A DNA stretch of 64,000 nt. Source: Shimia sp051201625 (GTDB lineage Bacteria > Pseudomonadota > Alphaproteobacteria > Rhodobacterales > Rhodobacteraceae). The stretch's first letter is position 1. Every line of letters starts with the position of its first letter. Shown piece by piece: positions 18,279 to 26,485 of this stretch. The notes under the pieces were generated by a model. It did no database searches. It was not told the origin of the DNA and was given only the letters and a program-made list of their open reading frames with translations. The stretch spans positions 496,001 to 560,000 of the forward strand of contig NZ_CP179203.1 of assembly GCF_051201625.1 (NCBI RefSeq), given 5' to 3'. The position numbers and the translations under genes were made by a program.

Positions 18279-19456
18279 TTATTGAAGGTCTGCGAAGGCC
18301 TTTTTGATCCGTTCGGCTGCCTCCACAACACGTGACCTCTGGGTTGCAAGGTTAATACGTTGAAATAATTCACCACCTAAACCGAATCCAGGTCCCGGTG
18401 AAACAGCGATGCGGGCTTGTTTGCGAAAACGATCTTCAATCTCTGCATGCGTCATACCGGTCCCTGAAAAATCGACCCAGGCCAAGTAAGTGGACTGCAA
18501 AGGCATAGACCACACCCCAGGGATGGCATTCATGGCGGCATCAAAGACCTTCAAGTTATCTTTCAGATATGTAAGTTGCGCATCGACCCATGCTGCGCCT
18601 TCCGATGAATAGGCAGCAGTGATCATATCAATTCCCAACGCTCCAGGGCTATAATCACTCTGATGGAGAGTTTTTTTCATAGCGGTCCGTAAATTTTGAT
18701 CAGGAATTATGAGGTTACCAGTTCTTTGCCCTGCTATATTAAATGTCTTCGAGGCTGCGGTGAGAGAGACAGTGATGTGACGGAACTCGGGGGCTGCCAC
18801 ATCCATTGGCACAAACGTGTTGTCGCCATGTACCAAATCGTGGTGCACCTCGTCTGAAACGAGGATCAGGTTATTGCGTTCGGCAAATGCAGCAACTTTG
18901 CGAAGTTCTGCTGGGTCCAAACGCGCCCTGATGGGTTTTGGGGCGAACACCACAGCAGAACTTTCTCGGTTCCAGTTAGTCTGTTCTGAGCATCATCGAG
19001 GTCGAGGACGTATGTCTCACCATCGCGGACCAAAGGACACTCGGTTACATTCCGGCCGCAGTTCTTCGTCTTATTTGCAAACTCGTGGTAAACTGGGCTA
19101 AAGGTGATCACGTGGTCGCCGGGATTTGACCAAGTTTTGATAGACGAAGCAATTGCGTGACCGAGCCCCTGAGAGGTCAAAACCCAGTCAGTATCAATTT
19201 CCCAATTATGACGCGATTTCATCCACCATTGGATGGCGTTTAGATAGTTGGTGTGTTCCCAAGAATACCCAAAAACACCATGTTCAGCCGCACGACGGAC
19301 CGTTTCAATCACGCAAGGTGCTGTTTTATAATCTGAGTCTGCAGTCCACATCGCTAAGCCGTCGTTATCGGATATGCCATAAAGCTTCTCCATTTTGTCC
19401 CACTTTGATGAATGGGTGTTTCGGCGGTCATTGTCAGTGTCAAAGTCAAAACTCAT
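18279..19456 (-). CDS. MalY/PatB-type PLP aminotransferase (C-S lyase), frameshifted
   Basis: This fold-type I PLP enzyme of the MalY/PatB group cleaves cystathionine-like C-S bonds. The first frame (from ATG 19456, with GAGGAG upstream) covers the N-terminal half through LLWCSPQNPSGRVWT. The second frame continues AELRKVAAFAERNN, VSDEVHHDL and the PLP lysine in SKTFNIAGQR to the end. The break is at 18913-18915, where a minus-strand CCC run would need one more C (V-W-T-P-A-E-L). The restored protein would be about 392 residues, normal for the family. A homopolymer sequencing error is likely; a recent mutation is possible. Confidence 0.85.
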
Positions 19457-19541
19457 GATACTCTCCTCGTCCTCGGTCTCGCACGTTAGCCAGTTCGCAA
19501 CGGGGTGCAACCCCGTTGCACCAAACCCGCGCTTGTCCTAG

Positions 19542-20063
19542 ATGGATGCAATGATCAGATCCATTCTCATTCACCCCGATCCGCGTCTTAAGAAAATGTG
19601 TGAAGCGATTCACGATTTGACTGATGACCGACGCCAATTGGCAGCGGACATGCTGATGTCCATGTATGATGCGCCAGGCATTGGACTGGCGGCGCCACAA
19701 ATTGGTGTGTTGGAGCGACTTATTGTTTTAGATTGTGTCAAAGAGGGTGAACCCAATCCAATTATAATGTTCAACCCAGAAGTGCTACAATTTTCAGACG
19801 ATTTAAACACCTACGAAGAGGGATGCTTATCGATTCCTGAACAATTCGCTGAGGTAACTCGGCCGTCTGACGTGCGGGTTGGATGGATCGATTTGGAAGG
19901 GAATCCAAAGGAAAAAGATTTTGACGGCCTTTGGGCAACATGCGTGCAGCATGAAATTGATCACCTAAACGGTAAGTTGTTCATCGATTATCTTAAACCG
20001 ATGAAAAGGCAGATGATGACGCGAAAATCCCAAAAATTAAAACGAGAGTTGGCGCGAGGATGA
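19542..20063 (+). CDS. def: Peptide deformylase, canonical (first of three)
   Basis: This 173-residue metalloenzyme removes the N-formyl group from nascent proteins. All three defining motifs are intact: GIGLAAPQIG, EGCLSIP (metal-ligand cysteine) and QHEIDHLNG (two ligand histidines and the catalytic glutamate). Its last four bases overlap the start of the next deformylase gene (ATGA). It is the most orthodox copy of the three and probably the housekeeping enzyme. Confidence 0.95.
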   Translation: MDAMIRSILIHPDPRLKKMCEAIHDLTDDRRQLAADMLMSMYDAPGIGLAAPQIGVLERLIVLDCVKEGEPNPIIMFNPEVLQFSDDLNTYEEGCLSIPEQFAEVTRPSDVRVGWIDLEGNPKEKDFDGLWATCVQHEIDHLNGKLFIDYLKPMKRQMMTRKSQKLKRELARG

Positions 20064-20551
20064 GCCTGCTGCCATTAATTCTTTGGCCGGATCACCGGCT
20101 GTCCCAAATTTGTGGTCCTGTGGGTGAAGAGAACTTTGAGGCCGTTGTTGAGGACATGTTTGACACCATGTATGCGGAAAATGGTCGTGGCTTGGCTGGT
20201 CCGCAGGTGGGCATTATGCGAAGAATTTTTGTAATGGATGTCAGCTGGAAATCTGGAAATCCAACGCCTGAGGCTTTTTTGGATCCGGTTATTACCGTAC
20301 GAGAAAACCGACAGACTATTATTGAAGAGGGGTGTCTTTCAATTCCGGGGCTGATGGTGCCAGTCGAAAGGCCTATTGCGGTCACACTAGCATGGCGTGG
20401 CGCGCGTGGAGATATGCACATGAGAGATTTTGATGGATTAGAGGCTCGGTGTATTCAGCATGAGATCGATCACTTGAACGGGCTTTTGACACTGGATCAT
20501 CTTACTAAAACGCGTCGGTCTGAGGTTTTGTCAGGGTATCAACCATCATGA
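20060..20551 (+). CDS. Peptide deformylase paralogue, probably active (second of three)
   Basis: This 163-residue second copy has near-complete motifs: GRGLAGPQVG (one Ala to Gly change), EEGCLSIPG and QHEIDHLNG. Metal ligands and catalytic glutamate are kept, so activity is expected, perhaps with altered substrate preference. It overlaps both neighbours by ATGA, giving a translationally coupled array. The gene is diverged along its length from the first copy, so the duplication is not recent. Confidence 0.9.
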   Translation: MSLLPLILWPDHRLSQICGPVGEENFEAVVEDMFDTMYAENGRGLAGPQVGIMRRIFVMDVSWKSGNPTPEAFLDPVITVRENRQTIIEEGCLSIPGLMVPVERPIAVTLAWRGARGDMHMRDFDGLEARCIQHEIDHLNGLLTLDHLTKTRRSEVLSGYQPS

Positions 20552-21051
20552 CTGTGCGCCCATGTCTCAAATGGCCAGATAAAAGATTACAAATGTCAGC
20601 TGCGCCCTTGGAGACTGTTAACGACGAAGTACTTCGGGTTTGGGATGACCTCATCGACACAATGGAGGCAATGCCGGGTGTTGGAATGGGAGCAAACCAG
20701 ATCGGTATTTTATTACGGCTTATCGTTGTCGATGCTAGCCGAGAGCGAAATCAGGCGGTGCGCATGGCAAATCCAGAAATATTGCACACAAGTGTTCAGA
20801 TGCGCCAACACGAGGAGGCCAGCCCTAACTTACCGGGTGTATCGGCAATAATAGAGCGGTCTCGCGCTGTCACGGTCAAGTATATGAACCCCGATGGGAG
20901 AACTACTGAACAGGATTTTGTAGGGCTATGGGCCACATCAATCCAGCATCAAATAGATCATATCAACGGTAAAATGTTTTTTGACCATCTAAGCAAGGTG
21001 AAGCGTGATATGCTGATCCGCAAAGCAAAAAAATTGGGGCAAAAAAATTGA
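20548..21051 (+). CDS. Peptide deformylase-like protein lacking catalytic residues (third of three)
   Basis: This 167-residue protein aligns with the other two copies over its whole length but has lost key residues. GxGLAAPQ has become GVGMGANQ, EGCLS has become EEASP (the metal-binding cysteine is gone), and HEIDH has become HQIDH (the catalytic glutamate is now Gln). Both histidines remain. The frame is intact and coupled by overlaps to def2 and fmt, so it seems to be maintained. It may be a regulator, a ribosome-binding or scaffold subunit, or an enzyme of other specificity. Confidence 0.85.
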   Translation: MTVRPCLKWPDKRLQMSAAPLETVNDEVLRVWDDLIDTMEAMPGVGMGANQIGILLRLIVVDASRERNQAVRMANPEILHTSVQMRQHEEASPNLPGVSAIIERSRAVTVKYMNPDGRTTEQDFVGLWATSIQHQIDHINGKMFFDHLSKVKRDMLIRKAKKLGQKN

Positions 21052-21953
21052 AAATTGTCTTTATGGGAACTCCAGATTTTTCCGTTCCTGCATTGGACGC
21101 TTTGATCAATGCAGGGCATGAAATCGTAGCAGTCTACTGTCAACCTCCTAGACCAGCAGGGCGTGGGAAAAAAGATCGACGGTCGTCGGTGCAAGTGCAG
21201 GCAGAGTTGCTTGGACTTGAGGTCAGGCATCCGGTTTCACTAAGATCTGCTGAAGAGCATGCAGCGTTCGCATCGCTCAAGGCAGATATTGCTGTTGTTG
21301 TGGCCTATGGATTGATTCTGCCCCAAACATTTCTGGACGCACCTAAACTTGGCTGTTTGAATATTCATGCAAGTCTTTTGCCGCGTTGGCGTGGTGCGGC
21401 GCCCGTCCATCGAGCCGTTATGGCAGGTGATACCGAGACCGGCGTTTGTATAATGCAGATGGACGCTGGATTGGACACAGGTCCGGTTTTGTCGCGGTCA
21501 GTAACACCTATTGGCCACGGAGAGACCATGGGTCAGCTTCACGACCGTTTGTCAGGAATGGGTGGAGATTTGGTTGTCGAAACGCTCGCAACGTTCGGTA
21601 ATTTAAACCCAGAACCGCAATCGGACTTGGGTGTCACTTTTGCACAAAAAATTGAAAAGACTGAGGCCAAAATAGATTGGCTTGCACGGTCAGTGGAAAT
21701 CGATCGCAAAATCCGCGGACTTTCACCTTTTCCAGGCGCTTGGACCGAAATTGATGGTCAAAGGATAAAGCTTTTGTTGTCTAGTGTGGTCGCGGGTGAT
21801 GCCGCTGCGGGAACTGTGTTGGATGACAAATTAACGATTGCGTGTGGAGATGGTGCTGTGCAGTTGTTGCGCTTGCAAAGAGCAGGTAAAACTGCACAAA
21901 GCGCGGAGCAATTCTTGAATGGATTTCCGATGGAGATAGGACGCCAAATTTAA
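21048..21953 (+). CDS. fmt: Methionyl-tRNA formyltransferase
   Basis: This 301-residue enzyme transfers a formyl group from 10-formyl-THF to Met-tRNAi. The N-terminal formyltransferase domain shows MGTPDFSVPAL, then NIHASLLPRWRGAAPVHRA with the catalytic N-x-H-x-S-L-L-P segment, and METGV-like DTETGVCIMQMD. The C-terminal tRNA-binding domain starts around residue 205. The start is TTG, overlapping the preceding stop (TTGA), which couples it to the deformylase array: enzymes that add and remove formyl are made together. Confidence 0.95.
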   Translation: MKIVFMGTPDFSVPALDALINAGHEIVAVYCQPPRPAGRGKKDRRSSVQVQAELLGLEVRHPVSLRSAEEHAAFASLKADIAVVVAYGLILPQTFLDAPKLGCLNIHASLLPRWRGAAPVHRAVMAGDTETGVCIMQMDAGLDTGPVLSRSVTPIGHGETMGQLHDRLSGMGGDLVVETLATFGNLNPEPQSDLGVTFAQKIEKTEAKIDWLARSVEIDRKIRGLSPFPGAWTEIDGQRIKLLLSSVVAGDAAAGTVLDDKLTIACGDGAVQLLRLQRAGKTAQSAEQFLNGFPMEIGRQI

Positions 21954-21966
21954 AAGGGGGGCTGGC

Positions 21967-22203
21967 ATGTTTTTCGCGTTTTTTGGAACGATGATTGTTG
22001 CTGGTATTATTGGCTATATTTCAGAAAGAACAGGTTTTACGCGCAACGGCTATATTGCCTCGATCATAATCTGCGTTGGCGGTGCATTTTTGTTTTTCAT
22101 GGTCAGCCGCATGTTTAATGTTGGGTTTGGAAGTCCGGGTATGAATGCAATCGTTTCATCAATTGGCGCGCTGATTATCGTACCGACACATTATCGGAAA
22201 TAA
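21967..22203 (+). CDS. Small membrane protein, GlsB/YeaQ/YmgE-like
   Basis: This 78-residue protein has three hydrophobic segments with glycine-rich turns (about 2-17, 28-47 and 57-72), resembling the GlsB/YeaQ/YmgE (transglycosylase-associated) family of small inner-membrane stress proteins. It starts 13 bases after fmt, with AAAGGGGGG upstream, and is probably co-transcribed. Similarity is by topology more than by motif. Confidence 0.6.
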   Translation: MFFAFFGTMIVAGIIGYISERTGFTRNGYIASIIICVGGAFLFFMVSRMFNVGFGSPGMNAIVSSIGALIIVPTHYRK

Positions 22204-22241
22204 CTGCAGTTTTGTTATTTTGGTTGGTCGTATGAAAAATT

Positions 22242-22694
22242 TTAAGACTTGAAGGGGGCCATTCCCGCGCGTGCAAGCTCGTCAGCGCGTTCATTTTCAG
22301 AGTGACCAGCATGGCCCTTAACCCATTCCCAAGTCACTTCATGTCGCGCCTCAGCCGCATCTAACCTTTGCCAGAGTTCGACGTTCTTGAGTCCACCTTT
22401 TTTTTTCCACCCATTGCGTTTCCAACTGTGGATCCATTTGGTAATCCCGTCTTTTACATAAGCGCTGTCTGTCACAACAGTGATCTTGCTCGCATTATCT
22501 AATATTTCCAGCGCGGATATGGCAGCGATTAATTCCATGCGGTTATTAGTTGTTTCAGGTGCCCCGCCATTGAGTTCACGTTCTTTTACAACTGTGTTGC
22601 CCTTTTTGGCCTGCATAAGAACACCCCAACCTCCGGGGCCCGGGTTGCCGGAGCAGGCTCCATCGGTGTAGGCGAAAAGGTCAAGCATGGGCAT
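22242..22694 (-). CDS. rnhA: Ribonuclease HI
   Basis: This 150-residue endonuclease degrades RNA in RNA-DNA hybrids. The active-site set is visible: Asp in AYTDGACSGNPGPGGWG, Glu in NRMELIAAI, Asp in VVTDSAYV and the final Asp in NERADELA, with the flexible GHAGH loop. Length is normal. Its start lies inside the end of the methyltransferase gene (14-base overlap), and the ispH, methyltransferase and rnhA genes form a leftward run. Confidence 0.95.
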   Translation of the reverse strand: MPMLDLFAYTDGACSGNPGPGGWGVLMQAKKGNTVVKERELNGGAPETTNNRMELIAAISALEILDNASKITVVTDSAYVKDGITKWIHSWKRNGWKKKGGLKNVELWQRLDAAEARHEVTWEWVKGHAGHSENERADELARAGMAPFKS

Positions 22695-23268
22695 TGATCA
22701 GCACGTATGGGTCGCTTGTACCTGCTAAGCCAGTGCTTGTTCCTGTGTGGCTTTTGAGATTGCGAAATCCAACGCTATGAAGAAGAGTTCGGAGTTCTTC
22801 TTCGGTATAGAAGGCATAAAATCGACCAAGGTGGTCGCGGCGTTCGCCGAACCCAACTTTCATACCAAGATACATGTGACCTCCGGAGCATAGAGCTCGA
22901 TGACATGACTGCAAATGGCGGAGAAAGTTGGCTTTGGGCGCATGTAAGAGTGAAAAACTGGCCCAAATGCCATCGTAAATTGCGATTTCTTTCAGATCAT
23001 CGAATGTACCGATGTGCGCATCGATTCCGTTAGACCGTGCCGCGTGGACAAACTCTGCCGTTGCGTCGAGGGCTCTAACGTCAAAGCCCTTGTCTAAAAA
23101 GGCGCGTGCGTGCAGTCCGGGACCGCACCCTAGGTCAAGTATTTTTGCTCCCACCGCAAAGCCTTCACAAAAAATGTTCATCGCTGCGCGCTCGGTCCGC
23201 CCAATTTTCAAGTTGGCACAATCATCAAGTTTCATCGCATAAACGGCGATAGTTTCTCGATCGCTCAT
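22681..23268 (-). CDS. Class I SAM-dependent methyltransferase
   Basis: This 195-residue soluble enzyme has the SAM-binding motif I ILDLGCGPGLHARAF, an acidic residue at the end of strand 2 (ALDAT) and a motif near GIWASFSLLHAP. The final strand GFRNLKSHTG is typical of the fold. The substrate is not evident. It overlaps ispH by four bases upstream and rnhA by 14 downstream, so it is probably co-transcribed with both. Confidence 0.82.
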   Translation of the reverse strand: MSDRETIAVYAMKLDDCANLKIGRTERAAMNIFCEGFAVGAKILDLGCGPGLHARAFLDKGFDVRALDATAEFVHAARSNGIDAHIGTFDDLKEIAIYDGIWASFSLLHAPKANFLRHLQSCHRALCSGGHMYLGMKVGFGERRDHLGRFYAFYTEEELRTLLHSVGFRNLKSHTGTSTGLAGTSDPYVLINAHA

Positions 23269-24223
23269 GTTTCTAGCCCGATTTCGCGTAAGACACGTGG
23301 CACCTTGAAATTCACTTGTTCCGTCACGGTTTCCACAATTTCGACTGTGATATCAAAATGGCTGCGAAATGCTTCTATTACTTCGTCCACCAATACTTCC
23401 GGTGCGCTGGCACCGGCGGTAATGCCGACAGAACGGGCGCCTTCTAGCGCGCGCCAGTCAATTTCCGAGCTGCGTTGCACCAATTGAGAATAGGTGCAGC
23501 CATTTTTGGCCCCAACTTCAACCAAACGGCGCGAATTTGATGAATTGGGTGCGCCAACGACAAGGATGGCGTCTACCAAGGGTGCGATTGCTTTTACTGC
23601 CTCCTGACGGTTAGTTGTTGCGTAGCAAATATCCTCTTTATGCGGTCCAACAATTTTTGGAAACCGCGAGGTCAGCGCGGCGATAATACCGATTGTATCG
23701 TCCACACTCAGAGTGGTTTGCGTGACGAAAGCCAATTTATTTGGGTCACGGACCTCGATGCGTTCAACGTCGGCTTCAGTTTCCACCAGCAACACTTCGC
23801 CCTCCGCCAACTGGCCCATTGTTCCGATGGTTTCAGGATGGCCTGAGTGGCCAATCATGACAAGCTGCAGGCCTGCCGCGTAATGGCGCTCCGCTTCGAT
23901 GTGAACCTTTGAAACTAAAGGGCAGGTTGCATCGACATAAATCATCTTGCGCTGCTCCGCCTCGGCCGGAACAGATTTTGCAACTCCATGGGCGGAAAAG
24001 ATTACTGGACGATCGGGGGGCAATCCGCCAATTCTTCGACGAAAATGGCCCCTTTGGCGCGTAGTCCATCAACAACGAACTTGTTGTGGACGATCTCATG
24101 GCGGACGTAGACTGGAGCCCCCCACTTTTTAAGAGCCATTTCAACGATCTTGATCGCGCGATCAACACCGGCGCAGAAGCCGCGTGGAGCCGCTAGAAAG
24201 ATGGTGAGTGGGGCTTTGATCAT
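23265..24223 (-). CDS. ispH: 4-hydroxy-3-methylbut-2-enyl diphosphate reductase IspH, frameshifted
   Basis: This is the last enzyme of the MEP isoprenoid pathway, a [4Fe-4S] protein. The three cluster cysteines are present, in FCAGVDRA, DATCPLV and DICYATTNRQ, but the first is in a separate frame. Frame one (from ATG 24223) runs to VEELADCPP. Frame two resumes PPDRPVIFSAHG and continues to the end. The break is a G run at 24015-24020 on the plus strand; one more G (C on the coding strand) restores L-A-D-C-P-P-D-R-P. The restored protein is about 319 residues, as expected. The MEP pathway is normally essential, so a sequencing error is the likely cause. Confidence 0.92.
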
Positions 24224-24731
24224 GTAATTACCTTTGGCTTCAATTTACACGTAGTGCTTGTAAACGATCAGGTCTAGTACTTGAAGTCATGCCAAGACAA
24301 GGTGCTAAAATGGCAAAGTGATTAACCGAAAAGATACATGCCTGTGAAATCAAAATTAGTTATATCGAGCGGTGGCTTGGCCATGATGGTCAGAAAATTG
24401 TTCTCTTTGTTCAATTACAGGTGAAATTCAAAATAAGAGTTCAATCTGAGGCACAACCTCATATTTTGTAAAAAGTCTCTGCCCAATTTGCGGAGCTAAG
24501 TTGCAGGACATCAATAATTTTTATCGATATCTCTTCGAATTTACGCAGGTATATTCGAGTGGCATAAATAAGACATGCCAAATGTGCTAATTCATAGCAT
24601 CGTGGACGGTAACTTAATTTTCAGGGGAGCCTAGAGGTAGATGTGGCGCAGAAAAAAAGATATTTAAAAGGCCGGTAACGCTTGTGAAATATTTTTGTGG
24701 CGAAACCGGAGCACGAGGCCCCGGTTTCGGC
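24224..24731. other. Interval between ispH and the NYN gene, with an inverted repeat
   Basis: There is no recognisable gene. Directly after the stop of the NYN gene lies an inverted repeat CGAAACCGG (24701-24709) / CCGGTTTCG (24721-24729), which could act as a terminator or mRNA-protecting hairpin for it, although it lacks a long T-tract. The remainder is AT-rich and probably holds the ispH promoter. Confidence 0.5.
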
Positions 24732-25316
24732 TTATTGTGCAGAGAACTCGACTTCTTGTTCTTGTTCTTGTTCTGGGGATGGTTCTCTCGGCGGGCGACC
24801 GACCGCCTCACGCAAACCGTCCAGTTCGATGAAGTTGTCTGCTTGACGTCGCAACTCGTCGGAAATCATGGGAGGTTGGCTGCGGATGGTTGATACAACC
24901 GACACCCTGACCCCCTGGCGCTGGAGGCTTTCTAAAAGTGGTCGGAAGTCGCCATCGCCAGAAAAGAGCACAACGTGATCCACATGGGGTGCAAGCTCCA
25001 TCGCGTCGACGGCCAGTTCAATGTCCATGTTTCCTTTGACTTTGCGACGTCCTTGAGCATCCATGTACTCTTTAGCTGGCTTGGTAACCATGGTGAAGCC
25101 GTTATAATGCAGCCAGTCCACCAAGGGTCGGATCGGTGAATATTCGTCATTCTCCAATAGAGCTGTGTAGTAGAATGCTCGAAGTAGTTTGCCGCGACGC
25201 ATGAACTCTTGCCGCAGCAGTTTGTAGTCGATATCAAACCCGAGCGATTTCGCTGCGGCGTACAGATTCGATCCATCAATGAACAGCGCAAGCCGTTCGT
25301 CTTTATAAAACATCAA
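24732..25316 (-). CDS. NYN domain protein, LabA/DUF88-like putative nuclease
   Basis: This 194-residue protein has a PIN-like NYN fold. Acidic metal-binding positions appear in LFIDGSNLYAAA, KGNMDIELAVDAM and LFSGDGDFRPLL, the three classic NYN blocks. Such proteins are presumed metal-dependent RNases. A polar, glutamate/glutamine-rich tail (EPSPEQEQEQEVEF) follows the domain. It is divergent from folK with 147 bases between. Two adjacent Met codons could serve as the start. Confidence 0.88.
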   Translation of the reverse strand: MMFYKDERLALFIDGSNLYAAAKSLGFDIDYKLLRQEFMRRGKLLRAFYYTALLENDEYSPIRPLVDWLHYNGFTMVTKPAKEYMDAQGRRKVKGNMDIELAVDAMELAPHVDHVVLFSGDGDFRPLLESLQRQGVRVSVVSTIRSQPPMISDELRRQADNFIELDGLREAVGRPPREPSPEQEQEQEVEFSAQ

Positions 25317-25463
25317 TAATGTCCTTTCTATTTCTGTTGTGCCTTGAGTGGTTCCGCGAGTGTAAAAATTGCAGACACAACAGAATGGTTAGAGTAATGA
25401 ATTTTACGTTACCTTCAAGACAATCTCCGTTTTTAGCACATTTGCGTAATAAAAGGTAAAAAA

Positions 25464-26024
25464 ATGAATGATATCTGTCTGCTAGCACTAGGAGGCAATT
25501 TACCTTCCCGCGTCGGCACCCCAAACAAAACTATCGCAGCGGCTTTAAAACGATTGAATTGTGCCGATATTTCTTTGTGCGCCGTTAGTCGATTCTATTC
25601 GACGCCGTGCTTTCCATCTGGTGCGGGACCCGATTATGTGAACGCTGTGGCCAGTGTGCAAACGTCCTTGACCCCCGCAGAGTTGTTATCGCGTCTGCAC
25701 ACAGTCGAGGCTGATTTTGGGCGCAATCGTCAACAACGTTGGGGTATGAGAACGCTCGATCTAGACCTAATTTCCTTCAACAGTTTGGTGTTGCCAGATG
25801 TGGAGACACAAACATACTGGCAAGGTTTGAGCCTTCAAGCGCAGTTGGAAGTTGCACCAGAAAAGCTTGTCCTACCTCACCCACGCATGCAAGATCGTGC
25901 GTTTGTACTCGGACCTATCTGCGATATCGCCCCGGACTGGACGCACCCCGTTTCTGGAGAATGTGCACGTGATTTACTTGTGGGGTTGCCTGTTGAGGAC
26001 CAAAACGCATTGATCCCGCTGTGA
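25464..26024 (+). CDS. folK: HPPK, 2-amino-4-hydroxy-6-hydroxymethyldihydropteridine pyrophosphokinase
   Basis: This 186-residue folate-pathway enzyme transfers pyrophosphate from ATP to hydroxymethyldihydropterin. Family segments are clear: LALGGNLPS at the N-terminus, RFYSTPCFP, DYVNAV, the RWGMRTLDLDLI magnesium/ATP motif and LPHPRMQDRAFVLGP. The ATG follows an AAAGG-type ribosome-binding site. It precedes rpoZ by 76 bases, an order common in alphaproteobacteria. Confidence 0.95.
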   Translation: MNDICLLALGGNLPSRVGTPNKTIAAALKRLNCADISLCAVSRFYSTPCFPSGAGPDYVNAVASVQTSLTPAELLSRLHTVEADFGRNRQQRWGMRTLDLDLISFNSLVLPDVETQTYWQGLSLQAQLEVAPEKLVLPHPRMQDRAFVLGPICDIAPDWTHPVSGECARDLLVGLPVEDQNALIPL

Positions 26025-26100
26025 TTCAGTACTTGTCAAGGTCATTAAAGGCGCTTAGTACAGCGTCTTCGTGTTCTGTTTGATAAGACTGGAGTGACTG

Positions 26101-26454
26101 ATGGCCCGTGTTACCGTAGAAGATTGCGTCGACAAGGTTCAAAACCGCTTTGACCTAGTAATGCTCGCAGCACACCGCGCGCGTGAGGTGTCGGCCGGTT
26201 CCCCAATTACTTTGGACCGTGACAATGACAAAAATCCAGTCGTTGCACTCCGCGAGATTGCTGAGGAGACGCAGACAGCCGATGAATTGCGTGAGCGTTT
26301 GATCGAGTCCAACCAGACACAAATTGAAGTTGATGAACCGGAAGAAGACCGTATGGCACTCTTAATGGGTGCCGAAAGTGATGCGCCGTCGGATGACGAC
26401 ATGTCGGAAGAAAAGTTACTGCGCGCTCTTATGGAAGCTCAGGGTCAAGGCTGA
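26101..26454 (+). CDS. rpoZ: RNA polymerase omega subunit
   Basis: This 117-residue protein begins MARVTVEDCVDKVQNRFDLV, the universal omega N-terminus, with the conserved AAHRAREVSAG helix and NPVVALREIAEE. The acidic C-terminal extension is typical of alphaproteobacteria. Omega aids beta-prime folding and takes part in ppGpp binding, which fits its position directly before the ppGpp synthetase/hydrolase gene. Confidence 0.97.
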   Translation: MARVTVEDCVDKVQNRFDLVMLAAHRAREVSAGSPITLDRDNDKNPVVALREIAEETQTADELRERLIESNQTQIEVDEPEEDRMALLMGAESDAPSDDDMSEEKLLRALMEAQGQG

Positions 26455-26485
26455 GCTCTCTACATGGCGGTAATGGGCATTCACC

